A stretch of DNA of 64,000 bases. Origin: Onthophagus taurus. Lineage: Eukaryota > Arthropoda > Insecta > Coleoptera > Scarabaeidae. The notes under the pieces are model-generated. The model did no database searches. It had not been told where the DNA came from and was given only the letters and a program-made list of their open reading frames with translations. This document shows positions 10,885-22,769 of the stretch, piece after piece (position 1 is the stretch's first letter; each line of letters begins with the position of its first letter). The stretch covers positions 3,477,001 through 3,541,000 of the forward strand of contig NC_091972.1 of the NCBI RefSeq assembly GCF_036711975.1, given 5' to 3'. The position numbers and the translations under genes are program-made.

Positions 10885-11757
10885 AATAATATAATAAATT
10901 GCCACCAGCCTATTCTGAAGATTACTGAAGATTGCCGTTGCCCATCTTCAGTAGTGGTTCGCACAAGACCAACGAGACGAGATTTTCATAAAGTCTTGTC
11001 TCGTCTCGCCGATGAACTAATAAGTATTGTATCAAGTCTCGTCTCGCGACCTCCACTCTCGTCTCGTTTCTCGTACGAGAGAAGTATCATAAAAATATCG
11101 AAATCTCGTCATGTATAATCTTATTGTTTCAGTGCAATAAGGAATACTTAAATACTTGCTATAATGTAAGAGTCGGAAGAGAGAATTGCAGCCCTCAGCC
11201 TGTCGGTCGCAAATGATTTTGTTATCACCCAATCGTTTAGGCATAACAAACATCGTATTAAGGCTATTTCGATGTTTCTGAAGTAGCCAGTATGCTTAAG
11301 AGATCTCATGCCATTAAACTTAAAATAGGAAGTTCAGAAGCATGAATTTTCCATTATTGTAATATATCTATGTCTTTATTACACTGAGGCATAGAATAAT
11401 ATTTTTGAAGCTCCTGCATCTATTCTCCTTCGGAAGGTGTAGGATTCAGTGCATACAAAACATCAGAATCAATTACAAAATCCGACTTTTCCGCTCTAGA
11501 ATCTTCTTGTTCCTCCTTTCGAACGTTAGCCTTCTGATTGATGGAAATAGGCTTTGTATACATCTTCAAATTTCTGAATCGAAGTCTCTTTTAATTCTTG
11601 GCTCCATCTTGTCATCTATCTTATGCCGCGAATCGAGAATTAAAACTGCAGCATAAATTTAATTAGTTTTACGACAATGCTTTAACATTTTGCCTCTCGC
11701 ATCCTGAAAACTAACAATAAACTACTCTTCGACAGCGTTTCGATCTGCCTTTCGGTC
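10885..11757. other. No gene; TCTCGTCTCG-rich repeat sequence
   Basis: Bases 10965-11100 contain many copies of TCTCGTCTCG and CTCGTACGAG in both senses. The same motif family returns at about 12080-12165 on the other side of a hAT fragment, so these probably are subterminal repeats of that element. No coding sequence seen. Confidence 0.5.
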
Positions 11758-12045
11758 CTATGCAAATATTTTGCTCTCAATATTATCTATTAGTATATTA
11801 ATACATACAACCACCATAGGTAATTTGACATACATCTCTCCTCCTAGTTTTTTTGAAAATATTTGAAAGTTGATTAGTAATTTATGTACTTCTTCTAGCA
11901 GTATCCATTCTTTGTCCTCAAGAGCATATGGTTTTAAATCAACATTTTGACACAATGCACCAAGTCCATGTCTACCTTCAAAAGGTACTTTCAACATATC
12001 ATTATTGGAATTCCAGCGTGTAGATACGAAAATATTTACAGAAAT
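11758..12045 (-). pseudogene. hAT-type transposase fragment
   Basis: About 95 codons on the minus strand read STRWNSNNDML, then KEWILLEEVHKLL, then GEMYVKLPMVVVCINILID. This matches the central helical region of hAT/ZBED-like transposases. N-terminal BED finger, catalytic core and C-terminal dimerisation domain are all absent. TCTCGTCTCG repeats lie on both sides. It is a fossil only. Confidence 0.65.
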
Positions 12046-12199
12046 ATTGCAGATATTATTTGCAGAAATACTTACCTGCGAGGCTCTCGTACGAGACCAA
12101 GGATAGTCTCGTCTAGTCTTCTCCAAGTATCGTCTCGAGTTTCGTTTCGAAAACGAGAAAAAACCAAGCTGGAAAAGAGACATATACCAACCTGAAAAA

Positions 12200-12817
12200 G
12201 TGCGTGGAAACGGTTGGCCTTGACATTAACGTGAAGAAAATAAAATTAATGATGGGGGACAAATACTGAAACCCCACTCATAGCAACGCTAGATGATGTC
12301 AGCATGGTGGACCGCTCCACTAATTTGGGCATGGAGCCGAAGGCGGGAAAATGCAGAAAAGAATCGAAAATATATCTCTTCTATATTGTATCTTCAATTT
12401 GAAAAGAACAAATTGAGAGCCGACAGGACAATTATCCGCTCAATCGCCTTGTAAGGATGCGAATCCTGGACCTGAAAGAAAAGAGGAGAGACTAAATATT
12501 TTCGAGAAGACGATAATGAGAAGAATTTTGGTGCCCGTTATGAAGAACAACCTTTGAAGGCCTAATAGGTACAACCTCGACTTGTATCAGCATTTTAAGG
12601 AACCCCTACTGCCTGATTTTGCCAATATCCAACTCAAAAAGAACGATAAATATCCGAATGCAGGAAAAAAATCAGAAACCTGAGGAAAAGATGGGATGAC
12701 GCGGTGGAAGAGGATGCAAGGAAGTGGATGGGAGTGCGGAGTTGGAAGAGAGTAGCTCTGAATCGGAAGGAATGGAGAGGCAGATTGAAGGAGGCTAAGG
12801 CACGATTTGCTCTTTAA
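12200..12817 (+). pseudogene. RTE-like LINE 3' end, decayed
   Basis: Broken plus-strand frames show CESWT near 12458, an RRILVP-like segment after 12510, and at 12670-12817 the basic tail RKRWDDAVEEDARKWMG followed by WKRVALNRKEWRGRLKEA and a stop. This Trp/Arg-rich tail is typical of the C-terminus of RTE-type non-LTR polymerases in insects. The upstream part is frameshifted and short. Confidence 0.65.
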
Positions 12818-14439
12818 CGCATAAGAGTACTTTTAATTTTCTTTTTATAACTGAACCAGTTTCATCGAAGCTAATTCAAAACAACCAAAACCTGCCAATA
12901 AGTAAGAAGAGAACATAATAATATATGTGACTACCAATTGTAATCTTTTCAATCTTCCTCCTCTCTGCCTAATGTCTTTCTTGTCTTTTTATCCTCTGTC
13001 ATTTTTTTTTCTGCTACCAGTCTCTTTTTGGTGTTCCTCCTCTTTGCCTAATATTTTTTTTGAAGAGTCACTACGAAATTAGCCATTAAGCTACAAAAAT
13101 CATGCAATTCTAATTATTTTTTGCGTTTTCCCTAAATAAACTTTACTTATTTATAAAAATTTAGTAAATTTATTATTTTTAAAATAATTTATAAAAATAA
13201 GTAAAAAGAAATATTTAAGTGGATGTGCGTTACAAACATGTATGAAATACTGGTAAGCACATTCCTTTGAAAGCCCACCCATCAGAGTTGAAGTGTTTAC
13301 CCCAATTTCACGGGCTTTCATTGCCGCGGGGCTTGTTTCAATGAGTCGTTTATGGCCAGGGGAGATGAAAACCAACAAAACTGACTGGGAGAGCAACACT
13401 TCTCGCTTTGGATGTCACCGGAACGCCGGTTTTCTTGTCGACTAGGCCGACGTTTATTAAAACCGAATGATAATTGTTGTAGAGAAAGGAAAAGTGGTTG
13501 TTAATCATTCCGTGTGCGGTGGACGTGACAGGTACGGAATTTTCACCTCGCTAAAATACGCAATAATAGTGGAAGTTGTGATGAAAAGAGCTTATCCGAT
13601 GGAAATTTCATTGCTGTTACGCGGTTAAATTTTTCAGCACAATGTAACTATCAACGGTTTGTTCCAATTGGATTATCGATTGAATTTCATGACGATTGTA
13701 ATGTGGGAAAAAGGATTTTAAAAGAGACTTGATTAAAAATTTTAAATAATTGAAATACTATTGAGTTATCGCTTCGAAAATATATTTGAATGAACGCGCG
13801 TTATGCGATGTTACAAAGTGTTTCAAAAATTGATAACTACGTTGAATAGATTATAGATTAACTAATTTGAGGTAGCAATTTTTAGATACTGAACATATAT
13901 TAGCTGATAAAACCATTTTCTCATTTCTACATCAAATTTAATATTCTACATTTCATTTTAATTTTACCATATTCTTTTGCATCACTCTGTATCTATATAT
14001 TAGACCATCGGTTATGATTCGTTATGAATTTTCGTTCGATTCAACGCCAGTTATTGGAGAGCCATGAATATTCGAAATCCGGTAACGATTTTTTTTGCAA
14101 TGTGTTTCGATGACGATTTTAAATTTTCAACGATAATCTATTCTATAGCAAAATAGTATAAAACAAATTGTTGATGGTTTTATTTATATATGGTTTTATT
14201 TTAAATTCTAAACCAGGTTAATAAATAAATATTGTGAGAGAGTTATTACGAACTTAAAGGTAAGTCCACACCAACGAAACACACGGGAACATTTTGTTCC
14301 TGACTGTCGTAACCTGTTTAGAAAACAGAAACAATAAAAAATTTATAGTAAACGTTCTGTCCACACTAAGAAAACTCATTTTAATCGCTCATCACCGTGT
14401 TGCCGCAACAAGAAACTTTTCGTCTACATCAAATTAGTG
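12818..14439. other. No recognised gene
   Basis: Bases 12950-13060 hold a short imperfect duplication of a pyrimidine-rich segment (CCTCCTCT..TGCCTAAT). Bases 13230-13560 are somewhat GC-richer, and the minus frame 13399-13151 is open for 82 codons, but I cannot assign it to a family. The rest is AT-rich. No RNA gene seen. Confidence 0.4.
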
Positions 14440-16065
14440 TATTTATTTATTTATTTATGTATATCGGGGAGTAACAACAGGATAAACCCAATAAAGTTGC
14501 TCCACATAATTATTATATACAAAACCTTAAAGTAATATTTAATGTGATTACAAATAAGTTATAATCTTAAATTAACATTATTAAATTATTCTATTTATTT
14601 AAATTACACATGTTATGGAGGAGCATAAAAATCAATTCTAGCCATCAGCGATAGGGAATCAGTACGACCATTGACAAACTTGTACAAAAATAAAACGTCA
14701 TTATATGCTCGTCGCTGGGAGAGCGTTAGCAATCCGAACATTTCACAACCAGACGCATAGTTACTGTACACTTGTTGGGTTTTATAACACAAGTATTTAA
14801 TCACTCGTTTCTGGATTCCTTCTAACCTTGTGATATATATACGGAGTATTGAGGATTCCAGATTATGCCACCAAAGTTTAAGATGCTGTTGACATATGCA
14901 TTGTACATACAGTGTGTTAATTAATTATCGTACCCGACGTCATCATTGCAAGTATGCAACCAATATCACAGTATTGGTATTGCAATAGGAGATTTGCGAG
15001 TATGCAACCAATATCGCAAATCTATTGCAGTACCAATACTGTGATATTGGTTGCATACTTGCAATGATAACGTCGGGTACGATAATTAATTAACACATTG
15101 TACTTATAATTGCGTTATGGTTTATGAAATCCTAGGAAGATCGCTTTATAAAGCCCAGCATTCTGTATAATCGAGCAACCACACCATCTACATGAACATC
15201 GAAAAGTACTTTTTGGTCTGATATTACACCAAGATCAACTGTAGATGTAATTCGACGCAACTTTTCAAAGTTAAGAATGTAATCATATTTTATGTAATCC
15301 TTTTTCCTGGTGAACGTGATGGTGTGGCACTTAGAAAAGTTTAAGTGTAATTGATTACTTGTACAGAAATTGCAAATCCTTTCAAGATCTGCCAGTAATT
15401 TAACACAATCGTCGTTGTTTCCAATAGAAAGGTAAATTTTTAAGTTGTCAGCGTACATCAGGCAAGGCGAATTAATAATATTATTAAAAATGTCGTTTAA
15501 AAACAGTAAAGGACCGAGATGACTGCCTGAATTAAGCTTGACTTATAGCCACCAACATGTACAGACGGAGAGCGATCGGACACGTATGAAGCAAACAAGT
15601 TGCTAGAAATACCAAAAAGTTGCAATTTACTTACCAACAGAGAGTAATCAACTTTATCGAAGCCTTACTAAAATCGGTATACACTGCATCCACTTGAACA
15701 TTTTCGTCGAGCGACGCAAATAGAAAATCGGTATATTCTAAAAGATTAGTTTCGACTGAACGCCCGAAAAAAACCGTGCTGATTAGTCTTATACCTTCAC
15801 GAATTTGAAAAAATACACTGGCGTACACCAACTTCTCAAAGATCTTCCTAAGTATGGGTGATATAGATATTGAACAATAATTGACAACGAAGGACTTGGT
15901 GATCGACAGATCACCAAATTTAAAAATGGGTACAACGTTAGAGTGTTCATTCACCAGGTTTTATGGCAGCACCGTACATATTATTCAAAAGTACACTAAA
16001 ATTGTGTAGAATTGTTCTGGAACCAGATTTAACCTCAGAATACGTATTTGATGCACCTATCCAGT
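14440..16065 (-). pseudogene. CR1/Jockey-like LINE, 5'-truncated and decayed
   Basis: Read on the minus strand from 16065: VVPIFKFGDLSI, RKIFEKLVY, VDAVYTDFSKA (palm A), a lost segment, YADNLKIYLSI (the YADD box with its second Asp changed to Asn), STVDLGVISDQKVLFDVHV and AYNDVLFLYKFVNGRTDS. The sequence ends in ATAAATAAATAAAT (minus) near 14440. It is homologous to the full-length element at 50095-59225, including the 3' tail CCCAATAAAG context. Stops and deletions break it, and a foldback element sits at 14913-15097. Confidence 0.78.
14913..15097. repeat. Foldback element with 70-bp arms
   Basis: Bases 14913-14983 are repeated inverted at about 15029-15097 with only one or two mismatches (outer sequence TGTGTTAATTAATTATCG). 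The spacer holds a nested smaller inverted pair (GATTTGCGA / TCGCAAAT). CATTGTAC is present just left (14899-14906) and overlaps the right border (15096-15103), a possible 8-bp target duplication. It interrupts a LINE remnant. No protein is encoded. Confidence 0.75.
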
Positions 16066-16159
16066 AAATGAACGGGGGGTTTCAGTCGTGTTTATTCACT
16101 AGCATATAGCCATTAATAAGTAATAAGTGAATGAACCTCAGTACCTAATAATTTTCTTA

Positions 16160-17400
16160 TTTTTTCTGATATCCCTGAAAAAACAATATATTAGATTTCG
16201 TTATTCAGACGACCAGCTGAAGTTGGTCATTGATGAAATTAGAAGTGGTAAAATCAGTCAGAATGCCGCATCAAAAAAATACGGAATTCCAAAAGCAACA
16301 CTTAACAATAAAATATTTTGCAAGATACAGTACATAGTGATATTTTCGATTTTGACGACATAAAGAGCTGGCTCAGTAGAACACCAGAAGATTCAATTGA
16401 ACAAGAAAATTATCTCGAGACTAAAAGCACTATTTTAACAATTGTCAAAAATATGACGCAAACTATTACACCTAATTCAAAGGTGGATGACAATTGCCAA
16501 GAAGATACACTGTTAGATGGAAATTGTTCTAAAATGGCAGACAACACTTCCTTTGAAACCACAGACATAGATGAAGCCCTAATTAATCAAGAAAATGACT
16601 TGGAGAAAGAATGTATGTAATCTTAAGACTGACGATAACAGCAATACACTATCAGATAGATCTTTAAAAACTGACTGTAATACTGTTCCGACCAATTGTG
16701 ATGTTAAGAATAGTAGCAGTATTAATGACCCTAAAAGTGATATATTACAAGACTCTGGAAGAAGAGAAGTGAAAATAAACATTTTGTCAGATATAACATT
16801 GACATCTGGTCCAAGCAACTGTCAATCTGTTGAAGATATTTGAAAGAAACACTTGTATTGGCCAAAGATTGAAGAAAAAAAAAATAGTAAAAACCTTAAA
16901 AACTTAATGCCTTTCGCTTTGATTTCTAGAGAATGGAAAGAATATCATAAAGAAAAAGAGAAAAAAAGACTGAGTAGATTATATTAAAAGAGGAAAGAAA
17001 ACAATGCAGAAAATGAAAAGCGAAAGAAAAAAAGAAAGCGCCAGTGACAAAAAAGAAACAGAGAAAAAAGAATATTTCCTATAAGATTAGTCCTAATTCC
17101 AGTTCTAAAGAAAGTGATTCTGAAAAATCTGACAGCGAAGATCACGAAACTCAGGAAGACAAAAAAGCCAGAATCCGGAAAATCAAACCCAATACGAAGG
17201 AAATGATTTCGTTATTGTGAGATACGACAAGAAATACTTTCCTGGAAAAATAATCGATGAAGAAAACGAAGAGTATGAAGTGACAACAATAGTAGAAAGT
17301 GAAAAAGGAAACATGTGGAAATGGCCAGAGATTGCAGATACACTTTGGTACAAGAGACAGGATGTTTTAACAAAGATAACGGAGCCAAAGATCTTTAAAA
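16160..17400 (+). pseudogene. Pipsqueak-HTH transposon gene, decayed
   Basis: An HTH of the psq/CENP-B-N class is clear at 16200-16312: FRYSDDQLKLVIDEI, ISQNAASKKYGIPKATL. A long Ser/Asp/Asn-rich linker follows in changing frames (16318-16843), then a Lys/Arg/Glu-rich stretch (16860-17100), then at about 17200-17395 a C-terminal block with RYDKKYFPG, KGNMWKWPE and DTLWYKR. Psq HTH domains are common in pogo/Tigger-type transposases and their domesticated relatives, but no DDE core is visible here. Several stops and frame changes mean it is not a working gene. The C-terminal block recurs in insect proteins of unknown function, as far as I recall; this is not checked. Confidence 0.55.
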
Positions 17401-18283
17401 TTTTTATCTTGTTGGTGCCACAAACACTCGGCATTTTTGTATACATATTTCAATTTTTTTCCTTTTAACAGATGTTTACGCTACTTGGTACACAAGTTTC
17501 AGAAACAAGTTACAACATGTCCACACTGCGTCCTAAACAAAAATGTTTAAAGATGTTTCTAAATTTCCTAATGATATTTCATTCTGCAACCATAAACAAT
17601 AAGGAACATGCAGAAACTTTGAGATACAAGTGTAACAAGTCACAAAAGATATCTATATTTAATTCGGGGAAGTACAGAAATATTTTGGGAGTGGGGACAA
17701 CGGATGAGGGACTCGCGAAAAGAGGAGAGAAAGAGGAAATTGGAGAGTGGTCGAGAGTTAGAGTAGAGGCATGGGTAAAGTGTGGGAGTGAAAAGTGGAA
17801 AAAGGCTAAAGAAATTAAAAGAGAAAAATAAGAGAAGAAAGCAGAAGAAAAAGGTGTCAATCAACCCAAAAACCATTATTTATTTATTTATTTATCATTT
17901 ATTGCCACAGACAAAAATACAAAATTACATAAGATACACTTAACTTAAACAGTATCAGCAAATGGATCATTTTATCGCACAAGCGATCTCTGCCAAATGA
18001 CCCAACAGAACAAACAAAAATAAAAATAGTATTTGCTGAATATGGCAAGTAGTGACAATTAGATATTATTAACATCACCAAATAAGATTAAGCAAGAAAA
18101 GAAAAACAAAGAGAAAAAGACACAAAAAGAGAGATAGAGAGCGACTAAAAGAAACTAAAAGAATCTGCCGGATATCAGTTGCCAACAAGTGACAGCAGTT
18201 GAAGAGAGGAAAAAAAGAGAAAGACAAAGAACAACGAATCAGGAAACAGCCAGTTGAAGGGCAAGCAAGTGGCTCTTTAAAAC
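17400..18283. other. No gene; purine-rich DNA and an (ATTT)n tail
   Basis: 17640-17870 is strongly purine-biased. At 17876-17905 an (ATTT)n run followed by GCCACAGACAAA looks like the antisense 3' tail of a LINE. 18080-18240 is again purine-rich (AGAGAAAAAGA-like). No supported coding sequence. Confidence 0.45.
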
Positions 18284-19405
18284 ATGTCAATTAATGAAAT
18301 TCTTACTTCTCTTAAATCTTGCTCCTTCTCTCTTACGCTTGTGACCGCGATCGAAGTAGGCGATGCTTTGACTTATTCGAAGTCCCCTTGCGTGGGTTCT
18401 GATGGTATCGGTCTCAACCTTCTTCTTCCTATCCTGGATATAGTGCTTCCTCCCTTAACTCATATCTTCAACTTTTCTTTTGAGCGGTCTTTACTTCCCT
18501 CTGTCTGGAAGGTTGCTCATGTCGTTCCCATACCCAAATCCAAGTCCTCTTCATGTAACACTGATTTCCGTCCGATTTCAATTTTATCCGTACTATCAAA
18601 AGCTCTTGAACGCTTAGTTTATTTACAAGTCCAAGGATTTCTAGAGAGGTTTAATTTACACAATGAGTTGCAATCGGGTTTTCGCAGTGGTCATAGTACA
18701 ACCACTGCTCTCATTAAAGTTACTGATGATATTAGGTATGCCTGCGACAACAGATGTGTTACTGTGCTGGTACTGCTCGATTTCAGCAAGGCTTTTGATT
18801 CTGTCGACCACAGCCTTCTTTTAGCGTCTCTTTCTGCCTACGGATTCACTCCCCCCTGTGTTTCTTGGTTTCAATCCTACCTTTCCCATCGCTCCTTGTG
18901 CGTACGCGCTAACTCTTCAATTTCTTCTGCTTGTGCAATCAAATGTGGTGTTCCTCAGGGCAGTGTATTGGGTCCGTTACTTTTTTCTTTGTTCGTTAAT
19001 AGTGTTACTAATTATATCTCGTGTAATTATCATTTGTATGCCGACGACCTGCAGATATATACTACTACTACTGTTGCTGAATTTCCGGCAGCTATTGTGC
19101 GACTTAATAACGATCTATCTAACGTCTTGAACCGGTCTCGGAGATACGGACTTAAGTTGAACTCAGTTAAAACGCAAGCTATTGTGTTTGGAACTCGTCA
19201 ATTACTTGGTAAGATTAATCCATCTGCCTGCAGTGATCTGATGCTGGATGGTAATGTCATACGGTTTTCTAACACAGTTAAAAATCTTGGAGTCCTTATG
19301 GATTCTGCACTGTCTTGGAAACCGCAAATTCAACATGTTTGCAAAAAAGTCTATGCTTGCTTCCACTCTTTAAAAAGACTTGACCACGTTACGAGGCTCC
19401 TATAA
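18284..19405 (+). pseudogene. CR1/Jockey-like LINE reverse transcriptase fragment, open frame
   Basis: An uninterrupted 373-codon frame encodes most of a LINE polymerase: SPCVGSDGIGLNLLLPIL, VWKVAHVVPIPKSKS, DFRPISILSVLSKALERLVY, LLDFSKAFDSVDHSLLL (palm A), GVPQGSVLGPLLFSLFVN (palm B), LYADDLQIY (palm C with both Asp), LNSVKTQAIVFG and VKNLGVLMDSALSWKPQI. It lacks the endonuclease and the C-terminal tail, so it is a fragment of ORF2. The open frame suggests a fairly young insertion. It ends about 780 bp upstream of TRIC on the same strand. Confidence 0.85.
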
Positions 19406-20189
19406 AGAGTGGACCCGAGGAGAATACCCTTCTCCTAGAATATACTCGGGGGCCTCTTACCACCTCACGCTCGGGGGTGGTAACACACGTACCAGGAACA
19501 AGCAACATGAACACAATATTCCTTTGTGTTCCTTTCGGTGTGGACGTAGCTTAATACACACTTACATAAATGTATCAAATCGAATTAAAACTTAATAGGT
19601 TTTCCAACGAAGATTGTTTCATAAAATACAAGCATTAAATAACAAAGCACTTCATAACTCGATTAGCCGAGTGCACTAAAATATAATACGAACTACCGCC
19701 ATCGGTTAAAAGTTTACCGTACTACCTAGCTTCTTTCATTACAGTTTCCTGTAAAAGGTTAAAAATTAATTACTCGATAAAAGCTTTTAGGTATACTATT
19801 ATGCGCTATAAAATAGGTGAATATAAATAGCACATCTATTATTAATAACAAAAAAATGTTCATTATAAATAATTATTTATTTTCACCTGAAGTTATATAA
19901 AATCTAATAACAAAAACAAAAGTACAATAAAAACATAACCTATTTAAGTGATAAAAAGCGTAACGGTTATCAATAAAACTTTATTGAAATAATTTTGATA
20001 AGAAATAACCAAGATAAGCGTTTGAGTTAGAAATAATCCTAGTCAAAGCCGGAATTACAAATATAGCATCAGGGAGTAGAAATACCGGGACCGCGGCAGC
20101 GTTTCGGGACGCTCAGTTGAAACGACGACGGGCGTCGAGCCGCACTTTCACGTTTTTGGGACGTCTCTTGCGGACGGAACGGCCCGAAA
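19406..20189. other. Upstream region of TRIC; CpG-rich 5' UTR
   Basis: 19406-20040 is AT-rich with no coding content. Around 19490-19555 there is a partly self-complementary stretch ending GGTGTGGACGTAGC. From about 20080 the sequence turns CpG-rich (GCGTTTCGGGACG, GGGCGTCGAGCCGC) up to the TRIC ATG, which fits a 5' UTR or core promoter. Confidence 0.5.
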
Positions 20190-21452
20190 ATGGACCCGGA
20201 GGCCTTCCTCGACATCGCCAACCAAGTGGTGAAACTGAAGATGTTCCCCTATTTTGACGTGGCGCATTGCACGTTATGCGCCCTCGCCGTCCGTGAAGAT
20301 CTGGGAAGCGGTAAGTTGGAAATCCGCCGGCGACGCCCGCATTTAAAGACGACGGCGTCGTTGTATTTTAGATAAAATTTTTTGGTTGGTCGGAATGAGT
20401 TAATGAGCTACACGGCTTTATGTACGATTGCTTAAGGTTGAAAGTTGCGCGCTTTTGAATGTATAATTATAGATTTTCTTACCAGGCGGTAAGAAGTTTG
20501 GCGCACGTGTTTTAAATGACCAAAATCATTATTTATATTGCAGTTATAAAAGATAAGTTTTCCCAGAGGTGTTGTTTAAAAAATTTGGATCATGAACAAA
20601 TTATCCTAATAATCTGAATTAACCATTTTAGGTGCACAAGCATTTTCAAGAAAGCACCCGTTAGCTTGTTGGTTATCATATATGTTGGTAGTGTTTGCTG
20701 GAGGAATGGTAGCAAGTGGTTTGTTAGGAGAACCAATTTTATCTCCACTCAAAAATACTCCTCAAGTTATGGTGGCAACATTAGTTTGGTAAAAGTAGTT
20801 ATTATGGTGTAATGTTTTTATTGGATTATTTTTTTGGTAGGTACGTCATCTTTTATACTCCCATCGATATAGGGTACAAAATAGGCAAGTTCTTGCCAGT
20901 AAAACTCGTGTGTTCAGCAATGAAGGAAATTTATAGATGCAAAAAAGTATACGATGGCGTTAGCCACGCTGCAAAAATTTATCCTAATGCATACTTAATC
21001 ATGATTCTTATCGGAACGGTCAAAGGAAATGGAGCGGGATTTGTTAGGTTGCTCGAACGATTGATTAGAGGAGTTTGGACGCCCACTGCAATGGAATTTA
21101 TGCAACCATCTTTGTAAGTTAATCATACATAGTCTTAATCTTATTTATTTAAATAAATTTTTCTTTTTTTAGTTACACAAAATCTTGTATTCTTGCCTCG
21201 ATTATCTTTATCTTGGACAAAAAGACTGAGCTGATATCGGCACCTCATGCTTTGGTATATTTCGGCATCGTCATATTCTTCGTCTACTTCAAATTGTCTT
21301 CCATACTATTAGGAATACACGACCCATTCGTGCCATTTGAAAATCTTGTTTGCGCTCTATTCTTTGGAGGAATTTGGGATTCGTTGGCCAGGATTTTTGG
21401 TCGCGGACAAATTAAGGAAGGAGAAACCAAAGATGTTAAGAAAACTAATTAA
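20190..21452 (+). CDS. TRIC: TRIC monovalent cation channel (TMEM38 family)
   Basis: Four exons join in frame: 20190-20310, 20632-20788, 20841-21113 and 21173-21452, with GT/AG introns of 321, 52 and 59 nt, giving 276 aa. TRIC proteins are trimeric K+ channels of the sarco/endoplasmic reticulum that supply counter-ions during Ca2+ release. Seen in the sequence: several hydrophobic spans; GGMVASGLLGEP after the second exon start; WYVIFYTPIDIGYK; the family signature KGNGAG at residues 154-159 followed by LERLIRGVWTP, part of the lipid/ion pathway; and a final FGGIWDSLARIFG span with a Lys-rich tail. Length is close to the family's usual 270-300. The start is the only ATG before MDPEAFLDIANQVVKL, preceded by a CpG-rich leader. 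An AATAAA lies at 21611. Whether it corresponds to vertebrate TRIC-A or -B cannot be said; insects usually have one gene. Confidence 0.95.
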
Positions 21453-21610
21453 GTACTATCAAAAAGCGACTTTCAGAGAAAATCTCGGTTTTGTGTGGTA
21501 ATCGAAATTTTCTCCTGTCGGAATCGCAAAAACGCTAAATCTTGTACAGCCATCGCATTTGGTCGCAATAATTTTTAATTTAAGTTATCGTACCGATAAT
21601 TTTCGAAATA

Positions 21611-21616
21611 AATAAA
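21611..21616 (+). terminator. Poly(A) signal of TRIC
   Basis: AATAAA 159 nt after the TRIC stop codon, in an A-rich context. It is the first good signal downstream. Confidence 0.6.
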
Positions 21617-21702
21617 AAAATCGATATTGCACTATTTTTCTGGAATCCAATCCTCTTAATAATATCCAAATTGTAAAAACAAATAATAGTTATTTATATT
21701 AC

Positions 21703-22392
21703 AAGTGGGCTAGAATAGTATATTAAAAAACAAGTTTCGTAAGACAAGTTTGAAGTGCACGAATTCAAATTGAAAAACGAGTGGCGAAGCCACGAGTTTT
21801 TTAATGAATGAGTGCTTTAAGTCTTATGAAACGTGTTGTTTATGCTATTTTTTGTAATTCGCGTTTTTATCCCTTTTTTTTAACAAAAATAAAATAAATT
21901 TTGACAATGTAGGGAAATAGGTATGCAGCAGTTGGTAACACCATAACACTTGAAAATAGAAATTTGAATTGACAATTAGAAACTGTCAAAACACAAAATG
22001 TATTCACCTGAAAAAAATGTTTCATGTACCTCCCAAAATAAGAGAAATTGCTCAGTGTTCAATGTCTTCATCATTGTGGACCTTGTATTCGATGCCAAGA
22101 ACGTGTTTAAACATCCATAGACAAAAATTGTCACATTGATAACTAGAAAAATTAATGACCCAATGTCACCAACTTGAACTGGTTCCATAAAATGTTACTA
22201 AAATCTCATTACAGCATCGGATGCTGTAAAGAGTCTCATTACAGCACCCGTTTGAGTACTGTTATAGCTTCCATTACCGTAGCGAATTACAAAAACATAA
22301 TTACAGTACGAGTGTGAAGAATTGCACGACGAGGTCGTAGACCGAGTCGTGTAATCACACGAGTACTGTAATTATGCTCTAGCCCACGTGTG
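21703..22392. repeat. Composite self-complementary repeat with two apical hairpin modules
   Basis: The outer ends ACAAGTGGGCTAGA (about 21703) and TCTAGCCCACGTGT (about 22379) are inverted copies. Inside are two further imperfect inverted repeats. One runs about 21729-21842, with its tip at 21773-21801. The other spans 22296-22376 (CATAATTACAGTAC and its complement), with its tip at 22321-22355. Both tips fold as stems carrying a CGAG/CGAG step and a 3-nt GAA or GTA loop. A third small palindrome TTACAGCAT-CGG-ATGCTGTAA lies at about 22209. No protein is encoded. Confidence 0.7.
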
Positions 22393-22769
22393 ATATACAG
22401 CATTTTATCTACGACTGCTAAAAATTACTAAAAAATCAATTTTTTTAAAAAAGTCTATTTGACATTTATAAAAATATTCTGAAATGATTGTTGACAATTT
22501 TGAATTGTCAGTTTCAACATGTTTACTCAACTGGAATAAGTGTTTTGAAATGTAAAAACATAACAATTAATGTTTATAATAAATAGTATTGTTTCTCTGT
22601 AAGTAGATAGCACTTTTTCTTTTGTATTGTTGCTCGTTTCAGTAAATTAAGTCTGTTCTGATTAGGCTAAAAATGCGTTACGTAATGAAACCAGTGCGGT
22701 AATGAACTTCATTACGTAACTCAAATCACCTTAAATGAGTGCGGTAATGATGACTTATCCAAGCAGTCG

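Noticed and set aside
14256-19555. GTCCACACC-containing stretches at about 14262 and 19536 in opposite orientation as ends of one large element
   Set aside because: Similarity is short and gapped, and the sequence between contains unrelated insertions; at best two copies of one small repeat family.
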